This document shows positions 26,561 to 38,702 of a DNA stretch of 64,000 nt, one piece after another; the first letter of the stretch is position 1, and the number at the start of each line of letters is the position of its first letter. The notes under the pieces are model-generated. The model was not told where the DNA came from and ran no database searches. It worked only from the letters and a program-made list of their open reading frames with translations. The position numbers were made by a program, and so were the translations under genes. The DNA is from Chlorocebus sabaeus. Its lineage: Eukaryota > Chordata > Mammalia > Primates > Cercopithecidae. Where the stretch lies: NCBI RefSeq assembly GCF_047675955.1, contig NC_132918.1, positions 85,017,139-85,081,138 of the forward strand, written 5' to 3'.

Positions 26561-29060
26561 GAAGAAATATTCTAGACCTAAGCCACAACATGATGTAGAG
26601 TGACCAACTGTCCAAGTTTGGTTTTAAGACCCCCTCAGTCCCAGGGAAAGAAGAATGGGTAGCCACCCACTGTCGGAGTTTCCTGGTGAAACCAGAGTGG
26701 TGGTGGGAGGACAGTGTTTTCAGCAGAGAGAATTGAATGTAAACATCTGAGAGACGAGAAAGGGCCATGCTACAGGGTAGGGAGTAAAGAGGAGGAAAGT
26801 GGCAGCACGCAGGATTGAGGAGGTAGGCAAGGGCACCAGTGTACGGCGAGGAAGCCAGAAGATCGCTGGGATTTGTTTCTACATCATTGGAAGGGTTTTA
26901 AGCAAGGAGTGTTAGCACGAACAACTCAGTGTTACATGTCACCTCAGTTAATTTACCTGTAGAAGAGCTATTAAAAGGAATTTACAAGTTTTCAGGTAAA
27001 GAAAAAGATGATAAGCAAGAACTCAACAAACAGAGTAGGAAATACATTTATATGAAAACATTCCAGCTAAGTGTTCAGTTGCTACTTGGAAGTCCTGTGT
27101 AATAAGGTCAAATTCCCTACGAAACTACTTGATGTTTTCCCTTGTCTCCCTACTTGCATTACTGACATCATTATTTTTTTAGGCTCAACATCTCAGACAC
27201 ATGATTTTTATCTTTTCTTCTTGGTGACTCTGACAGCCTCCAAGTTCTGATTTGCTTTTCCTTCAGGATGTCTCTGCTTAGTCCTTTACTGGCAAGTTCC
27301 ACGGCTGCTGGCCTGCCTCAGGCTTCCTCATATGTGCCTTGGCAGTGGTGGGCTAAGGTAGGCAATCAGTAGGATTGGCTACCCCTGGGTGCAGGCAATG
27401 ACAAGGTGTTGTCTTTAGAGGTCTAAAACCAATATAAAATCAATTTGAAATTAGTCTACCTTGTATTATTTCTATGTGCCAGCAACTACAGACAATGACA
27501 AAGATAAAATCTCCTTCCCACTGGGGCAGACTACTCCCAAATTCCCTCCCACCCAAGCCTTGATTAGTGTAACACTTGCTTTATTGGTATCCCTGACAAC
27601 CTTTTTTCCTCCAATCCTTCTCATGCTGACTTTGCTAATCTAACAACTACAAACTATAACCACCTGTGTCGAGCTCCCCGAAACTTCAGAATCCTCCCTG
27701 AAGTTTACAGGATCAAGCCCCAATAACTCAGTTTAGCTTTCAATCAAGCCCTCGGTAACCTGTAGGTAGCCTAACAGCTGTGACTTTTCCTTTTTATTCT
27801 GCATCCCAAACCCTCTTTTCCAGGGGAGTCTGTGTTACAAAATTGATGGTTTCCTGCTGCACTAGCAGGGAGGAAAACCAGTTTTGGATCCCAGCAGTGA
27901 CTGTGTGAACTTAAGCAAGTCACTTTCCCTCTAAGAGCCTTGATTTTCTCATTAGTAAAATTAGGATAATAATACCTATAGAGCTGAAGTCACAGGATTA
28001 CAGTAAGGGCAAAATGACATCACGGTTGTGAAAGCCGCTACCCATGTGAGCCACAGGGACTATTATAAGCAGTAGAGGTAACACTTGTCAGAGTAGTGGT
28101 GGCTGTCAACAATTTGTGTTGATGTTCGTGGCAAGGCATGACTTACTGATTTTTTTAATGCTGTCTATTTTATCTTTTATATATTCTGTCTTTACCACTC
28201 CATATCATACTCGTCATTTAAGAAACAGCTGTAGACTAACTTCTTCCCAAATACTTCCTGGGTCACACTAGCCTACTCAACTGAACTGTACTGTCCTCAA
28301 AAACCTCCAAAACATATATCCTTTGCATTCAGGCATGTACCACATGTATCATTTTAGATCATGTTCCCACCTGGACTCTAAATGCAACATGTCATGTTTG
28401 TTTGGCATTTCTCTAAATGCTGAGAACATAGTAGATGTTAAATCAAGACTTGCTAAAATGAACGAATTAATGAATGCATAGAGGCATCTCTCTCTTTTTT
28501 ATTTTTAACCCCTCGTGGCAAAATATGCTAATAGTGCCCTCTGCTGCTGACTAACAATTCTGTGTTTTTTACACAGTTGAAAAGCAAGCCACAGAAAGCT
28601 CAGTGAAAGGAAAAGGTAAAGATTGTGTCTTTCAAGGTGCTTGGCACAAACAAAGTAGCTGTAATGTCACAGTGCAGACAGAAAGCTAGGATGTCAGAAG
28701 GACCAAATGAGGTGGCTGCAGAAAAGACAAGCCTCTCTTTTCTGAACCCTGACAACCAGCCTCACTTTTGTAATTTTGTAACAAGTTTCTCTTCTCCTGT
28801 GCCCCTGCCCTAGCAATAAGTGTATTATTCATGATCAGAGACTATTTCTAAATGTAACTGTATGAAAATGAACTTTGAAGGTTCTGAGGTTGATCAAGGG
28901 ATAATGCGTTGAAAAAAAAGTCATGAGAGCAGATAAAATATTGCCAGATAATTCACAGTCCTATTCATTTTCCTTCATTTTAGGTGTTCTGATATGGTCA
29001 CAGGGCATTGTCTTTAAATAATTACCTGCTATGTGTTCGGCTCTTTCCTTTCATAATCTC
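26561..29060. other. Intergenic, no gene; MIR and L2 fragments
   Basis: MIR-like core at about 27890-28020 and an L2-like 3' end at about 28380-28475. A CTCF-like site is listed separately at 28531-28550. The open frame at 28625-28813 begins beside unique sequence but has no recognisable domain. Confidence 0.55.
28531..28550 (-). promoter_or_regulatory. CTCF-like motif
   Basis: The minus strand reads CAGCAGCAGAGGGCACTAT, a good match to the CTCF core (CCASYAGRKGGCRC). It lies outside any repeat I recognise. Binding is not shown. Confidence 0.35.
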
Positions 29061-29074
29061 AATTAATCTTTCTT

Positions 29075-29087
29075 CCTTTTCTTTTTT

Positions 29088-29140
<53 letters not shown>

Positions 29141-29280
29141 TTTCTCTTGTTTCTCTTTATCTTTCTTTGTTTGTTTCTCTTTCTTTCTCTCTCTCTCTCC
29201 CTTCCTTCCTTCCTTCCTTCCTTCCCTCCCTCCTTCCTTCCCCCTCCCCTGCCCTCCCCTCCTCTTCCCTTCCTTTCCCT
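29075..29280. repeat. Polypyrimidine tract: (CTTT)n, (CTTC)n, CCCT-rich
   Basis: About 200 bases almost purely C/T on the plus strand, moving from CTTT units to CT, then CCTT, then C-rich sequence. An Alu remnant follows directly at 29281, so the tract probably grew from the T-run of that antisense Alu. Both-strand open frames here (Ser/Phe/Leu or Lys/Glu/Arg repeats) are artefacts. Confidence 0.95.
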
Positions 29281-29398
29281 TCACGACGATATCTCCATAT
29301 GTTGTGGAGCCTGATCTCAAACTCCTGGCCTTAAGTGATCCTCCAGCCTTGGCCTCCTAAAGTGCTCAGATTACAGGCATGAGCCATCAAGCCTGGCC
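29281..29398 (-). mobile_element. Alu left-arm remnant, antisense
   Basis: CTCAAACTCCTGGCCTTAAG, GGCCTCCTAAAGTGCTCAG and GAGCCATCAAGCCTGGCC are the left-arm end of an old Alu. Confidence 0.85.
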
Positions 29399-29495
29399 AA
29401 TTAAATATCTAGATAATTTATGAAATAGGTATTACCAGCCTTTTCTTTACAGATAAAGATACTGAAAATATGTGCATTAAAGGCCAGTAAAAGGC

Positions 29496-29795
29496 GGCCG
29501 GGCGCAGTGGCTCACGCCTGTAATCCCAGCACTTTGGGAGACCGAGGTGGGCAGATCACAAGGTCAGGAGATCGAGACCATCCTGGCTAACTCGGTGAAA
29601 CCCCGTCTCTACTAAAAATACAAAAAATAAAATAAAATTAGCCAGGCATGGTGGCGGGTGCCTGTATTCCCAGCTACTTGGGAGGCTGAGGCAGGAGAAT
29701 GGCGTGAACCCAGGAGACAGAGCTTGCAGTGATCCGAGATCACACCACTGCACTCCAGCCTGGGCCACAGGGCGGGACTCCGTCAAAAAAAAAAA
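29496..29795 (+). mobile_element. AluY-like, full length, sense
   Basis: GGCCGGGCGCAGTGGCTCACG to a short A-tail, with AluY-type GGTCAGGAGATCGAGACC. The direct repeats AGGCCAGTAAAAGGC (29481-29495) and AGGCTAGTAAAAGGC (from 29795) differ at one base. Confidence 0.96.
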
Positions 29796-29889
29796 GGCTA
29801 GTAAAAGGCAGAAAGGGCTGCAAGTCCATGTAACACAAAGTCTGCACTCTCCTCTGCAATTCCGTTCCCAGGTGGTCTTCTGCTCTAGG

Positions 29890-30020
29890 AGACAGAGGAC
29901 CTGGTTTTGAGTCCATATTTCTACTACTAACATTTCAGTAAAGTTGAGTAACTCACACCCCTCTCTGAGCCTCCATTTCTCCAACTCTAAAATAAAGGGC
30001 ATACGCTCAGGTGCTTTCTA
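29890..30020 (+). repeat. MIR-like SINE
   Basis: GGACCTGGTTTTGAGTCC, then GAGTAACTCACACCCCTCTC and TGAGCCTCCATTTCTCCA, match the MIR order. Confidence 0.7.
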
Positions 30021-33000
30021 AGGTCCCTTCCAACTTGGAGTCAGTTATTTGCAGTGTCCTTCATTTGCAAAGCTATAAATACAAAGCACAATTGTGGCTA
30101 TGATTCTTCCTTGGGGTCCCTACCATGGACTTGATCTTCCCTGTTTAGCCTGCTCTGATGAGTTAAACGCTGACCTCAGATGAAGAATGAAAAGCCCTCT
30201 GTGCTGAGTTTGATGTCATTCAAATATCATTCTATTTCATTTGTAAATCCTTCTACATACAGACGACGTGTTCTGACCACAGAGTTCAAGGCATGATAGT
30301 ATATTCTATGCTGATTCTGAAGGCAGGGCAGTTTTAAGTTTTGGCATGCCAATTTGTCACATTTGACATTTTTGACAATCAGCCTTTAGCTGGTAAGTGG
30401 CTTGGTGGGCAATGTGTCCCTGGTTGATAGGCACACCCCGATAGCTCACAGAATCCAGGGATAGCCATCTCCGCACGGTGCCTAGCCTTTGAAGTGGCTC
30501 ACTCATTCTTCAAAGCAAACTTCCTGATACAGGGAGCAACATCTTCTGTACTTTTATTACCCTTAGAGACACACACAAAAAAACATCACTCAGAAGCCAA
30601 ACATCTGCAAGGAAAACTCTGTACCCTGTGCTTAGCCCTGCGGCCTGGAAGTTCAGTGAAGGCTGAAAGTGCTCCCTGTGAAGAAATCAGGGCGTGTTTA
30701 GACAGAGCTTTAATCATGTCTGACCAACTCAGAGCAGTGGCAGCAGCCATCTTGCTGAAGATGTCGCCTCCTTCTGGATTTCCGCTGGAGTGTGGAGTGG
30801 GTGAGATCTAGTGTCAGATAAGCTCAAATAATTCCTCCTGCTTCCTAGTTATTCAACACATCAAAACTGCAAAATATCCTTAGAGAGTTCAGCAACTTTT
30901 TTTTACTTGAGGAACTGACATCTACTGACTTTGACTTCTGTCAAATTATTTATCTATTCTGGTGTTTTTTTATCCCCATATGAGAATAATAAACACATCT
31001 ATTGGGATGTCGTGAAAAACTTAGTGAATCCGATGCTAAACGATGAAGTGGACGACTTTCCCAGAAATCTTTACTCTGTCTGGACAAGGGAACTTCAGCA
31101 ATACTGCCCATGCCTGTTCTTTACTTAATACTAAGTAGCTAAAGTTAGAATAAAGTGCAGATTAAGACCACTGAGAATCCAGCTGTCCTAAAAGATGTTA
31201 ACACCTTTATCTTGGATGCTGAAGGGATGAAAACCTCCAAATAGTCTTCATTTAATTAACCAATGTTAACTTCAACGAAATACAATTCTGGTCCATATTA
31301 CCTTGTGGAAAAAAAAGTCCTGAAATTCTGAACTTGAAATATAATAAAAATTCTAACATCGATTCAGTAAATGTTGCTAAACACTGGACTATCATGATAG
31401 ACCAGAATATTACTCCAGTGACCAGAAGCCTTGAAGTCAGCGTCTGAGCCTCAGGGACTCTATAATTTATTCTAAATCTAAGTAGTCTGGTTGCCTAAGA
31501 CCTTCAAAGGCATTTGCAAAGTTTAACACACCAAAAAACAGGTACAGAGAACAACATAAGGATGATTGGATACTTGCTGCTTTATGTCCTATTTGACCCT
31601 TTGGTTTTAAATGAGGTAAATTGCCCCAATTAACTCCTGTTGGAGATCATTTTCTTTCAATGATTCCTTCTGTTCCTCGTTTGACATTGGAAAAGATGTC
31701 ACTAGTAATGCATTACATGGCTTTCTGGTTTTATTAAAAGACTGAGTTTACCAATTGCTAGGCTTTTCAGACAATGTACCTGTGTGCTGCAATATTGTCA
31801 TTATTCCCATTTCTGATATGAAAGTGTAATAATTTGAGTGAAGTAGATTGGCTCCAGGTCATGTAAGGTGGAAAGTGTCATGGACTTATGGGCAGAGGAA
31901 TATGCTGCTGGTAGAGCCCACTGACTTTAGTCTGAACGATGAATTCAGATGAATTCACTCCGTCTAGTTCTGATAGTAGCTGCTACTCTGCTTTTCAGAA
32001 GGAGGCTCAGTCCTTCAGGGCTTCGCACTACCCACTTGAATAATACCTCCCTTGCAAGGGAATACAATAAAACTTACTCTTTAACTGGTACTTATTAAGA
32101 TTTTCACAGCATTCATTAAACTGCTTTCCCAAGGCTATCTCATTCCACTCCACCCCAAAACACCAACTTTCTGAACTCTCATTTTCTCTGAAGGCTCAAT
32201 CCTTTAGAACCCAAGAAATCATTCAATTCAAATGCAACACTTTTCAGCTGAGGACACTGTGATGCAATGAGAGGTCAAGTGGCTCGTTCCCACTTATTGG
32301 TGGCAGATGAGGCATGCCAGATCCAGCTTACCTGTCACCTTCTCCCCAACTTTTCCCTACCACCAACCGCTCCTTTCCCACTTGCATGACCTTTCCTCCT
32401 ACCCCTAAACAATCCTCTGCTATAACATTCACCTTACTTGAAGTTGATCATTTGTTTACATCTATTTTTTTTTCTACTTTGAGGTCCTTAAAAGAAGAGA
32501 TAAAATTTTATTCATCTTTAAATGCCTCCCTATGCCTCCAACCGCATGGCCACTCAAAAACTCTCTGCGAAATGAATTCATACATGACCAGGGCTTTACG
32601 ACATCACCTTCTCTGTGCCTGTTTGTTTTTTCCCATTTACACAATGAAGATGGCATTGATGTGTCTCTCAAGATAATTAGGTAGTTACATATGATTGCTA
32701 CATGCTTCAAGACCATAAAAAAGCTTTATAAAGTCAACCACGATGACAACCTTTGAAACAATGGAATATACGATTAACAAGTGGAAAGAGATGAGACACA
32801 CCTGGTAATACTTACTGTCCATTCCCTATTTCTACCTCCACCCACCACCAGGTAGTAACTCAGAGGTAAACACATAAACTTGGAATAAGAGAGGAGAGTT
32901 TACCTCGGGTCTGGATAAGATTATTAGGACCGATGTCATCACGCTGCCATCATGCAGAAAGGCACCTAAGTCTGATGAGAGAGGCCCAGGGCAAGACTCC

Positions 33001-35880
33001 CATATATACAGGTAACACCCAATTCACTGTTGAAATGAGGCTCAAATCAAGAAGGCACTTGGCCTTATCTAATCAAAATTGATTTGCCCTTCAAAAGCAG
33101 AAGATATCAGATAATTAGAAGAGAGACGGTTAAGGTAGAAAGACTGTTGAACTCTAGGCTACCCTGGCTCTCCTCTGTGGCCATTCTACCAAAAAAATAA
33201 AGAGAGGGTAGAGCATGTCTTCTTCACCTTTTGTTCTCCCTTCTCCTAAATGTACCATATAAAATGACTAGAAAACGTGTATCATATGTTGACTAAATGA
33301 AGCATTCATTTAGATTTTCCTCCCCAGCAATGTGTCAGGAAAAAAAAAAATGATAGGAACATCTTGTTTAGTTATTTTTATTGCAGGGCCTTAACAAGAT
33401 TTTTGAAGCCAGAGGTGACTCATTAACCCAACTTTTCACAGCTGATGCCATTCATTGTAGCGTGAAACAGAATCAATAGTCAGATTGTTCCCAACTTGGC
33501 TGTGCCCGGCCTCAGAGGTCAGCAGTGGGCATGGAAAACTCTGTGAATTATAAGGAGGAGGAGGTAAAGGGGAAGCTCTGACAGAATGAGTGTGTAGCTC
33601 CAACCCAGCAGTGAACTCAACGAGTGGTTGAGCTCAACCAGTAATCGTTTTGATGTGTTTGAAGAAATCAACCAGGTTCAGGAAAAAAAAAAAAAAACCG
33701 CCTATATGTCTGCTGTTGGAAACATCAAATTATCTGGGAGTAGAGGATTTGTGGGTGGGCAATTGGAACTATGTGAGACGTCATTTCACATCACAGGTCT
33801 CTTGGCAGGAGGCAGAGAGGGTTTGGAACACGGACTTGTGGTCTGGAGCTTTTGCCAGTGGCTCCTGTTTCCCTAAAGAGCTCTGGATGTGGGAACAGGT
33901 CAACATTTTCCCACTTCTCAGCCATACCACTGTCAGTCAGCTCGGAATGTTTAATGCTTTGGCATAAAGAATGGGTGAGGTGGCCCCCATTACCTCCTTT
34001 CTTGACGTCAGTGAGGAGTCATTCCCTGTGGCTGCCTCTCTTATGTGAAATAATTCAGCATTTGTACTTCAATTAAAATTCACAGGTATATATTATTAAA
34101 TAGCACTGACTCATTCCATGGCTTCTCCTCAGCTGAGGAAGTGCCAAAAATGTTATGATGTTGATGATGAAGAGTGCATTAAAAGTCTTAAGAGTGCATT
34201 AAAACTGAGATTTCCTTGTCAAACAATGTACACTCCGGGCTGTGAAGAAAGGCCTTCACACATGCACAGTATCGCTCTGCCCTGTGTCAGGTTTTTCTAA
34301 AGAAGCAATTTAAGTTCAAGATGACTTTTGCCTTTGAGAGAGAGAAAAATGATACCGGACTAGAATCTTCTTCCCTTTTGTGAGCTCATAAAAGCAGCTC
34401 AAGGCTCAGGGTATGTCTTTTAAAATAGGGCTGAATCGAATTGAATAATCCAACTTGGATTGAATATATCACAGAGGAGAGAAGAGGAAGTATGCCAACA
34501 CGCGTCCCTCAGCAGGAAAATAAAAGAGGAGAAAACGTTTTCTTGATTTTGTAAAATCAGACTTTTTATTCACATTTATTATTTTATATTTAGTATGCCT
34601 GGAAGCATGGCCGGGGAGCAACAACCCTGGTGAAGCCCAAAAGACTGTGCTTCTAGCTCAGACCTGGACACTCTGAGCCGAGTGACCCCAGGTAATCACC
34701 TCACTCCACTGCTCTCCATGTCCTCATCTGCAAAATGGACATCACGATCCACGCCCAGAATGCCTCCTGGGGTTCCCAGTGTGTGAACACACTCTGTGTT
34801 ATAAGCATTCAGAACAATAATATAGGTGAAAATAAAAGCTTTGTGAGCTTCAGGCTTTTCACACAAGGGAAGGATCATCACCAAGACCAATGGTAATTCC
34901 TCAGATAACGCAGATGAGATGTACTATTCATACACATTGGACTATTTAGCCTAGGCTGACTCAAGCACATTCAGCATTTTGTGAGGATTAGAAAAGACAC
35001 CCTTTCTGAAAGGATATGGCCCTGCAGCTCCATAGATTGGTAAGAAGCACCATCTCTGGGCAAAGAGAATAAGACATCCCTCCCACCAGCTGGACAAAGC
35101 CCTGTGCCAGGGTTCCAGCCCCCGTGTACACTCCTGCAGGCATTCTTGCATAACCGAGTTCAATAGTCCTGGCTTTAGCTCTGGCTCTGTTGCTCAAATT
35201 CTGTACCCATGGGATCATCTTTACCACCTCTAAGCCTCACTTTCTACCCAAAAAGAAAGATGAAATTGAATTGGGATTTCTATGCCTTCCTTCAGCTGTA
35301 AAAGCAACAGGAGTCCTAATGGGCTTTTCTATCCTTCTACACAAGGGGTTATGTACCAATACGAACTGCAATTTCTAAGCTTGATTTTTTTTAAGGCATC
35401 TGATGACACTCCCTAAATATTTGAATGAAATTATGTGTGGCTTGATGTGGAGCAGATTAAGAAGTAAATGCTTTAGTATATACATGATGTTTCAGGTGTA
35501 AAGCAACATCGTTAACCGGCAAAACAAGAATAACTACCCTGTGTTGTCAGCAAACGGCACAAGATGTGGCTCCAACACAACGACATCTATTCGGCCTTCA
35601 CCCACGTTCTGTGGGACTGAATGTAAGCATCAGTGAAGTCCCTGCCTCTCCCCTGATGCCCACTGCACCCAGGAAGGGGGATCTTTAAGACGCCAAACAA
35701 GACCGCTTCTATGTTGATGCCTCTTGCTGCCAGAAAACAGAAATCAGATCCTCACCCAGATCCTCCAATCAGCAAATCCGAGTGTCGACAAGCTCTCCAC
35801 AGTGGCGGGACAAAGAGCAATCTACCTTTGCAAAGCTCAAGAACTTGTAGGCCTAAATTTCGGTTTAAGGTTTTAAAAAT
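30021..35880. other. Intergenic, mostly unique sequence, no gene
   Basis: The longest repeat-poor stretch of the intergenic half. MIR-like cores at about 34655-34770 and 35185-35270. Frames at 32314-32716, 33628-34076 and 34951-35227 were examined: they overlap on opposite strands or in other frames and have no recognisable domain or splice context. A YY1-like GCAGCCATCTTGC lies at 30746-30758 and an AP-1-like TGACTCATTAA near 33416. Confidence 0.5.
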
Positions 35881-35908
35881 CAGGTTCACACATAAAAAAC
35901 CCATTCAT

Positions 35909-36213
35909 GGCCGGGCGCGGTAGCTCACACCCGTAATCCCAGCACTTTGGGAGGCTGAGGCGAGTGGATCACCTGAGGTCGATACCAGCCTGGCCAACAG
36001 AGTGAAACCCCATCTCTACTAAAAATACAAAAATTAGCTGAGCATGGTGGCGTGCACCTGTAATCCCAGCTACTCAGGAGGCTGAGGCAGGAGAATCGCT
36101 TGAACCTGGGAGGTAGTGGAGGCTGCAGTGAGCCGAGATCGCGCCTCTGCCTGCTTTCCAGCCTGGGCGACAGCGAGACTCCATCTCAAAAAAAAGGAAA
36201 AAAAAAAAAAAAA
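35909..36213 (+). mobile_element. AluS-like, full length, sense
   Basis: GGCCGGGCGCGGTAGCTCAC to an A-rich tail. Target duplication AAAAAACCCATTCA before and AAAAAACCATTCA after (one base shorter). Confidence 0.95.
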
Positions 36214-37045
36214 CCATTCACGACTCTCTAAATGTTAGCAGAAATAAATTTGGTTGTACTTGTGACTATTTCTAAAATTGGTTTTGGTTTCTTTTCTTTT
36301 TTCTTTTTTCTTTTTGCTTTGTTTGTATTTTGAGTAGGAGGGAGGGCCTAGTTACAATCAATTATGTCATTTTCAGAGAAGGGAACTAACGTCTGGAAAG
36401 GGAAAGAGAGTAACTCCATGTCATGCAGCAGGGCAGATTTGATAGGGCTGGGAGTATAATCCAATGCTCTTTCCACTTCCCCATGATTAAAATACAACCA
36501 GAAGGTTCAGTAAAAAACAGATGGCTCATACATCACTAACTCAAATTTTCAATGTCAATGGATGAATGTTATTAACCATTCACCAAGATTGTAAATGGCA
36601 GAAAGTAAATCTTCCCTCCAGCACCGCCAAGGCAGGTGATCTCCCAGAGGCGAACGACAAAGGCTCCCCTAGGTTAGAAGAACCCAAGCCCCCATGAACT
36701 ATGACTTTGTAGTGTCTTCCTTAGAAGTGCGACCCGAACCAAGCATGCTCTGGATCAATACCCAGGTTGGTCGTCCTCTCTGTTCTTCAAGAACGGTCCC
36801 CACCTTTCCTGAGGCCACTGCACCAGCTACACTAGTCATGTCCCAATATTGCCCCTAGGTGGTCCCAAAAGCTCCTATGTAAATACAGAACCATTCTGTG
36901 ATGATAAACCAAACATTTGGGAGAACAAAAATAAATGCTAGATATTAAAATGAGGCTCCCTTTATTCAACAAATAAGGCACAAGCACAAATCTGTGTACT
37001 GGATAGCAGCAATGAGGAGGGGCCCCAAAATATAAGCAGATGACG
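36214..37045. other. Intergenic sequence just past the P3H2 3' end
   Basis: A pyrimidine-rich TTTTC stretch at 36291-36320, otherwise unique. It carries a perfect AATAAA (minus strand) at 36961-36966, an alternative P3H2 end. Confidence 0.5.
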
Positions 37046-37063
37046 GTTAAAATCAATCAGAAA

Positions 37064-37069
37064 TTTATT
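37064..37069 (-). terminator. Candidate P3H2 poly-A signal AATAAA
   Basis: A perfect AATAAA on the minus strand, about 1.04 kb after the stop codon. Competing perfect hexamers lie at 37293-37298 (shorter UTR) and 36961-36966 (longer UTR). Confidence 0.55.
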
Positions 37070-37660
37070 TTTCTTATGTAAGTACAAAAAACCTCTTTTC
37101 ATCAGTGGACCCCACTCGTAGGCAACCTGGCCATGGTGCCCGGATGCAGGCAGTATTCAAGATTTTCTTCCAAAGTCACCAGGGTGAAAAGTCATTCTAC
37201 TTCAAAATCTACATGACCTTTTAAAGTGTACAACTTACAGGACAGTCCTTTTTGGAGTACTGTGGAGGGTGAATCGAAGCTTCCAGTGTAAGTTTATTGT
37301 CTGGTGAAAACACCAGAGCCAAAAATTCCACCAAGGCCCTGGAAAGCCTGGAGGCCCCTCTGTCTCATACAGTAATCATCCATGAGATCTCCCGGAGCCT
37401 GGCTGAGCATTACGCCCATGATACCTGAGGCTGCGCGGACTCTGCCAGGGGGTTCTCAGACCCAAAGTGGAGCTCACTTTGGAAAGTCAGAGCTCATGGC
37501 CGTTAGCACCTAAGAGGATGTGGCTGAAAAGCACAGACCAAGAAAGGGCTTCAGAGACCAGGCACATGTTAATTTTAGAACTGGAGCACACATGAGAGTT
37601 GTAGTTTCACCACCAACAAGCTTATTCTCTCTGAGCTTTTGGATTTGCAACAATTTAATT

Positions 37661-37684
37661 GTGTGTGTGTGTGTGTGTGTGTGT
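37661..37684. repeat. (GT)n within the P3H2 3' UTR
   Basis: Twelve or so GT units on the plus strand, read as (CA)n in P3H2 mRNA. Confidence 0.95.
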
Positions 37685-37740
37685 AAGGAGGTGAACTGGG
37701 CTTTGATAGATACATGAAATGACGAAAAACCAGGAAAGAG

Positions 37741-37882
37741 AGCTGGGCGTGGTGGCACGTGCCTGTGGTCCCAGCTCCTTGGGAGGCTTGAAGGATCGCT
37801 TGAGCCTGAGAGTTTGAGGCTCCAGTGTGCTATGATCACGCCACTACCCTCTGTCCTAGACAACATGGTATAGACCATGTCT
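37741..37882 (+). mobile_element. Alu-like monomer in the P3H2 3' UTR
   Basis: AGCTGGGCGTGGTGGCACGT, GGGAGGCTTGAAGGATCGCTT and ATGATCACGCCACTACC resemble an old free monomer or partial AluJ. It is antisense to the P3H2 transcript and followed by GA-rich sequence at 37885-37931. Confidence 0.85.
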
Positions 37883-38108
37883 TTGAGAAGAGAGAGAGGA
37901 GAGAGGGGGGGGGGAGAGAGAGAGAGAGAGAACCCAAAACAAGAAAGATAGATTAAGCAAGGCAACACAAGCATCCTTAGGAACAGAAGGGAGATCTGAT
38001 GACTGACATTAACCTGTTAATTTATACCATGGCTCTGTACAAAAATAAAAAGATTCTCATAAGATTAACAATTTAAATAAATATTTGATAGAACATTCTT
38101 TCTCATTT

Positions 38109-38201
38109 TTATAGCTCATCTTTAGGGTTGATATTCAGTTCATGCTTCCCTTGCTGTTCTTGATCCAGGATTGCAATCACTTCATCAGCCTGTATTCGCT
38201 C
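38109..38201 (-). CDS. P3H2: P3H2 last coding exon (exon 15), KDEL terminus and stop
   Basis: Thirty codons plus TAA: ERIQADEVIAILDQEQQGKH and then ELNINPKDEL. The terminal Lys-Asp-Glu-Leu is the classic signal for retrieval from the Golgi to the ER by KDEL receptors, as expected for a collagen-modifying enzyme. Acceptor is a T-rich tract ending GCAG. The exon continues into the 3' UTR on the low-coordinate side. Confidence 0.97.
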   Translation of the reverse strand, partial: ERIQADEVIAILDQEQQGKHELNINPKDEL

Positions 38202-38702
38202 CTGCAAAAAAGACAATTTACACATTTCTGTTACAAGCATAATAATCAGTCTCATCAGCAGACGCTTCCCAAACACTTCCTGACATCCATCTGTACATGG
38301 GTTGATGCTAAATCCAGTTAAGCATCGAACACCTCCTCTTCATCCCCAGACGGATGCCTTCTCCTAACATTCCTAGGTCCTAAGCAATGACTTTCTAAGA
38401 TTTCTCTCCTGCAAGAACTATTGTATGTTCAATTGCTTCCTACCCTTTCTACTTCATGGCCCCATAGCCATCTCCAACTCAGTTCAGTGGTCAAGCTGAA
38501 TTTACCATTTTCTCCCCCAAGAACCTGCTCTGTTCTTCACATAGGCTCTCTCTCAGTAAAGACCAGCATTGCTCACCTATTTGCCTTAAAAGCCTGACCA
38601 TGGTTTCTTGCATCTGATAAGTCACCTGAGCCGAGTTCTACTACTGTGTTCTATCTGCTGTCTCTGCCCCTTTCTCCTCAATGCACTATTGTTGCCGTAG
38701 TT

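Larger units (their letters stand above)
37046..38108 (-). other. P3H2: P3H2 3' UTR
   Basis: Sequence from the stop codon to the probable cleavage site, about 1.06 kb. It contains, in transcript order, a CT-rich tract with a C-run (complement of 37885-37931), an Alu-like monomer in antisense orientation (about 37741-37880) and a CA dinucleotide tract (complement of 37661-37684). Three AATAAA hexamers on the minus strand could end the transcript: 37293-37298, 37064-37069 and 36961-36966. I chose the middle one from my rough memory of the mRNA length, so the end is uncertain by a few hundred bases. Confidence 0.7.

Noticed and set aside
29008..29334. Ser/Phe/Leu-rich and Lys/Glu/Arg-rich frames as repeat proteins
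   Set aside because: Both are translations of a single polypyrimidine tract, one per strand.
33628..34076. Overlapping plus-strand frames as a small gene
   Set aside because: They overlap one another in different frames, start at an A-run slip site and show no domain, splice signals or promoter.
37510..37974. A 154-codon minus-strand frame in the P3H2 3' UTR
   Set aside because: It runs through an Alu-like monomer and CA/CT repeats after the P3H2 stop codon; no domain or plausible initiation.
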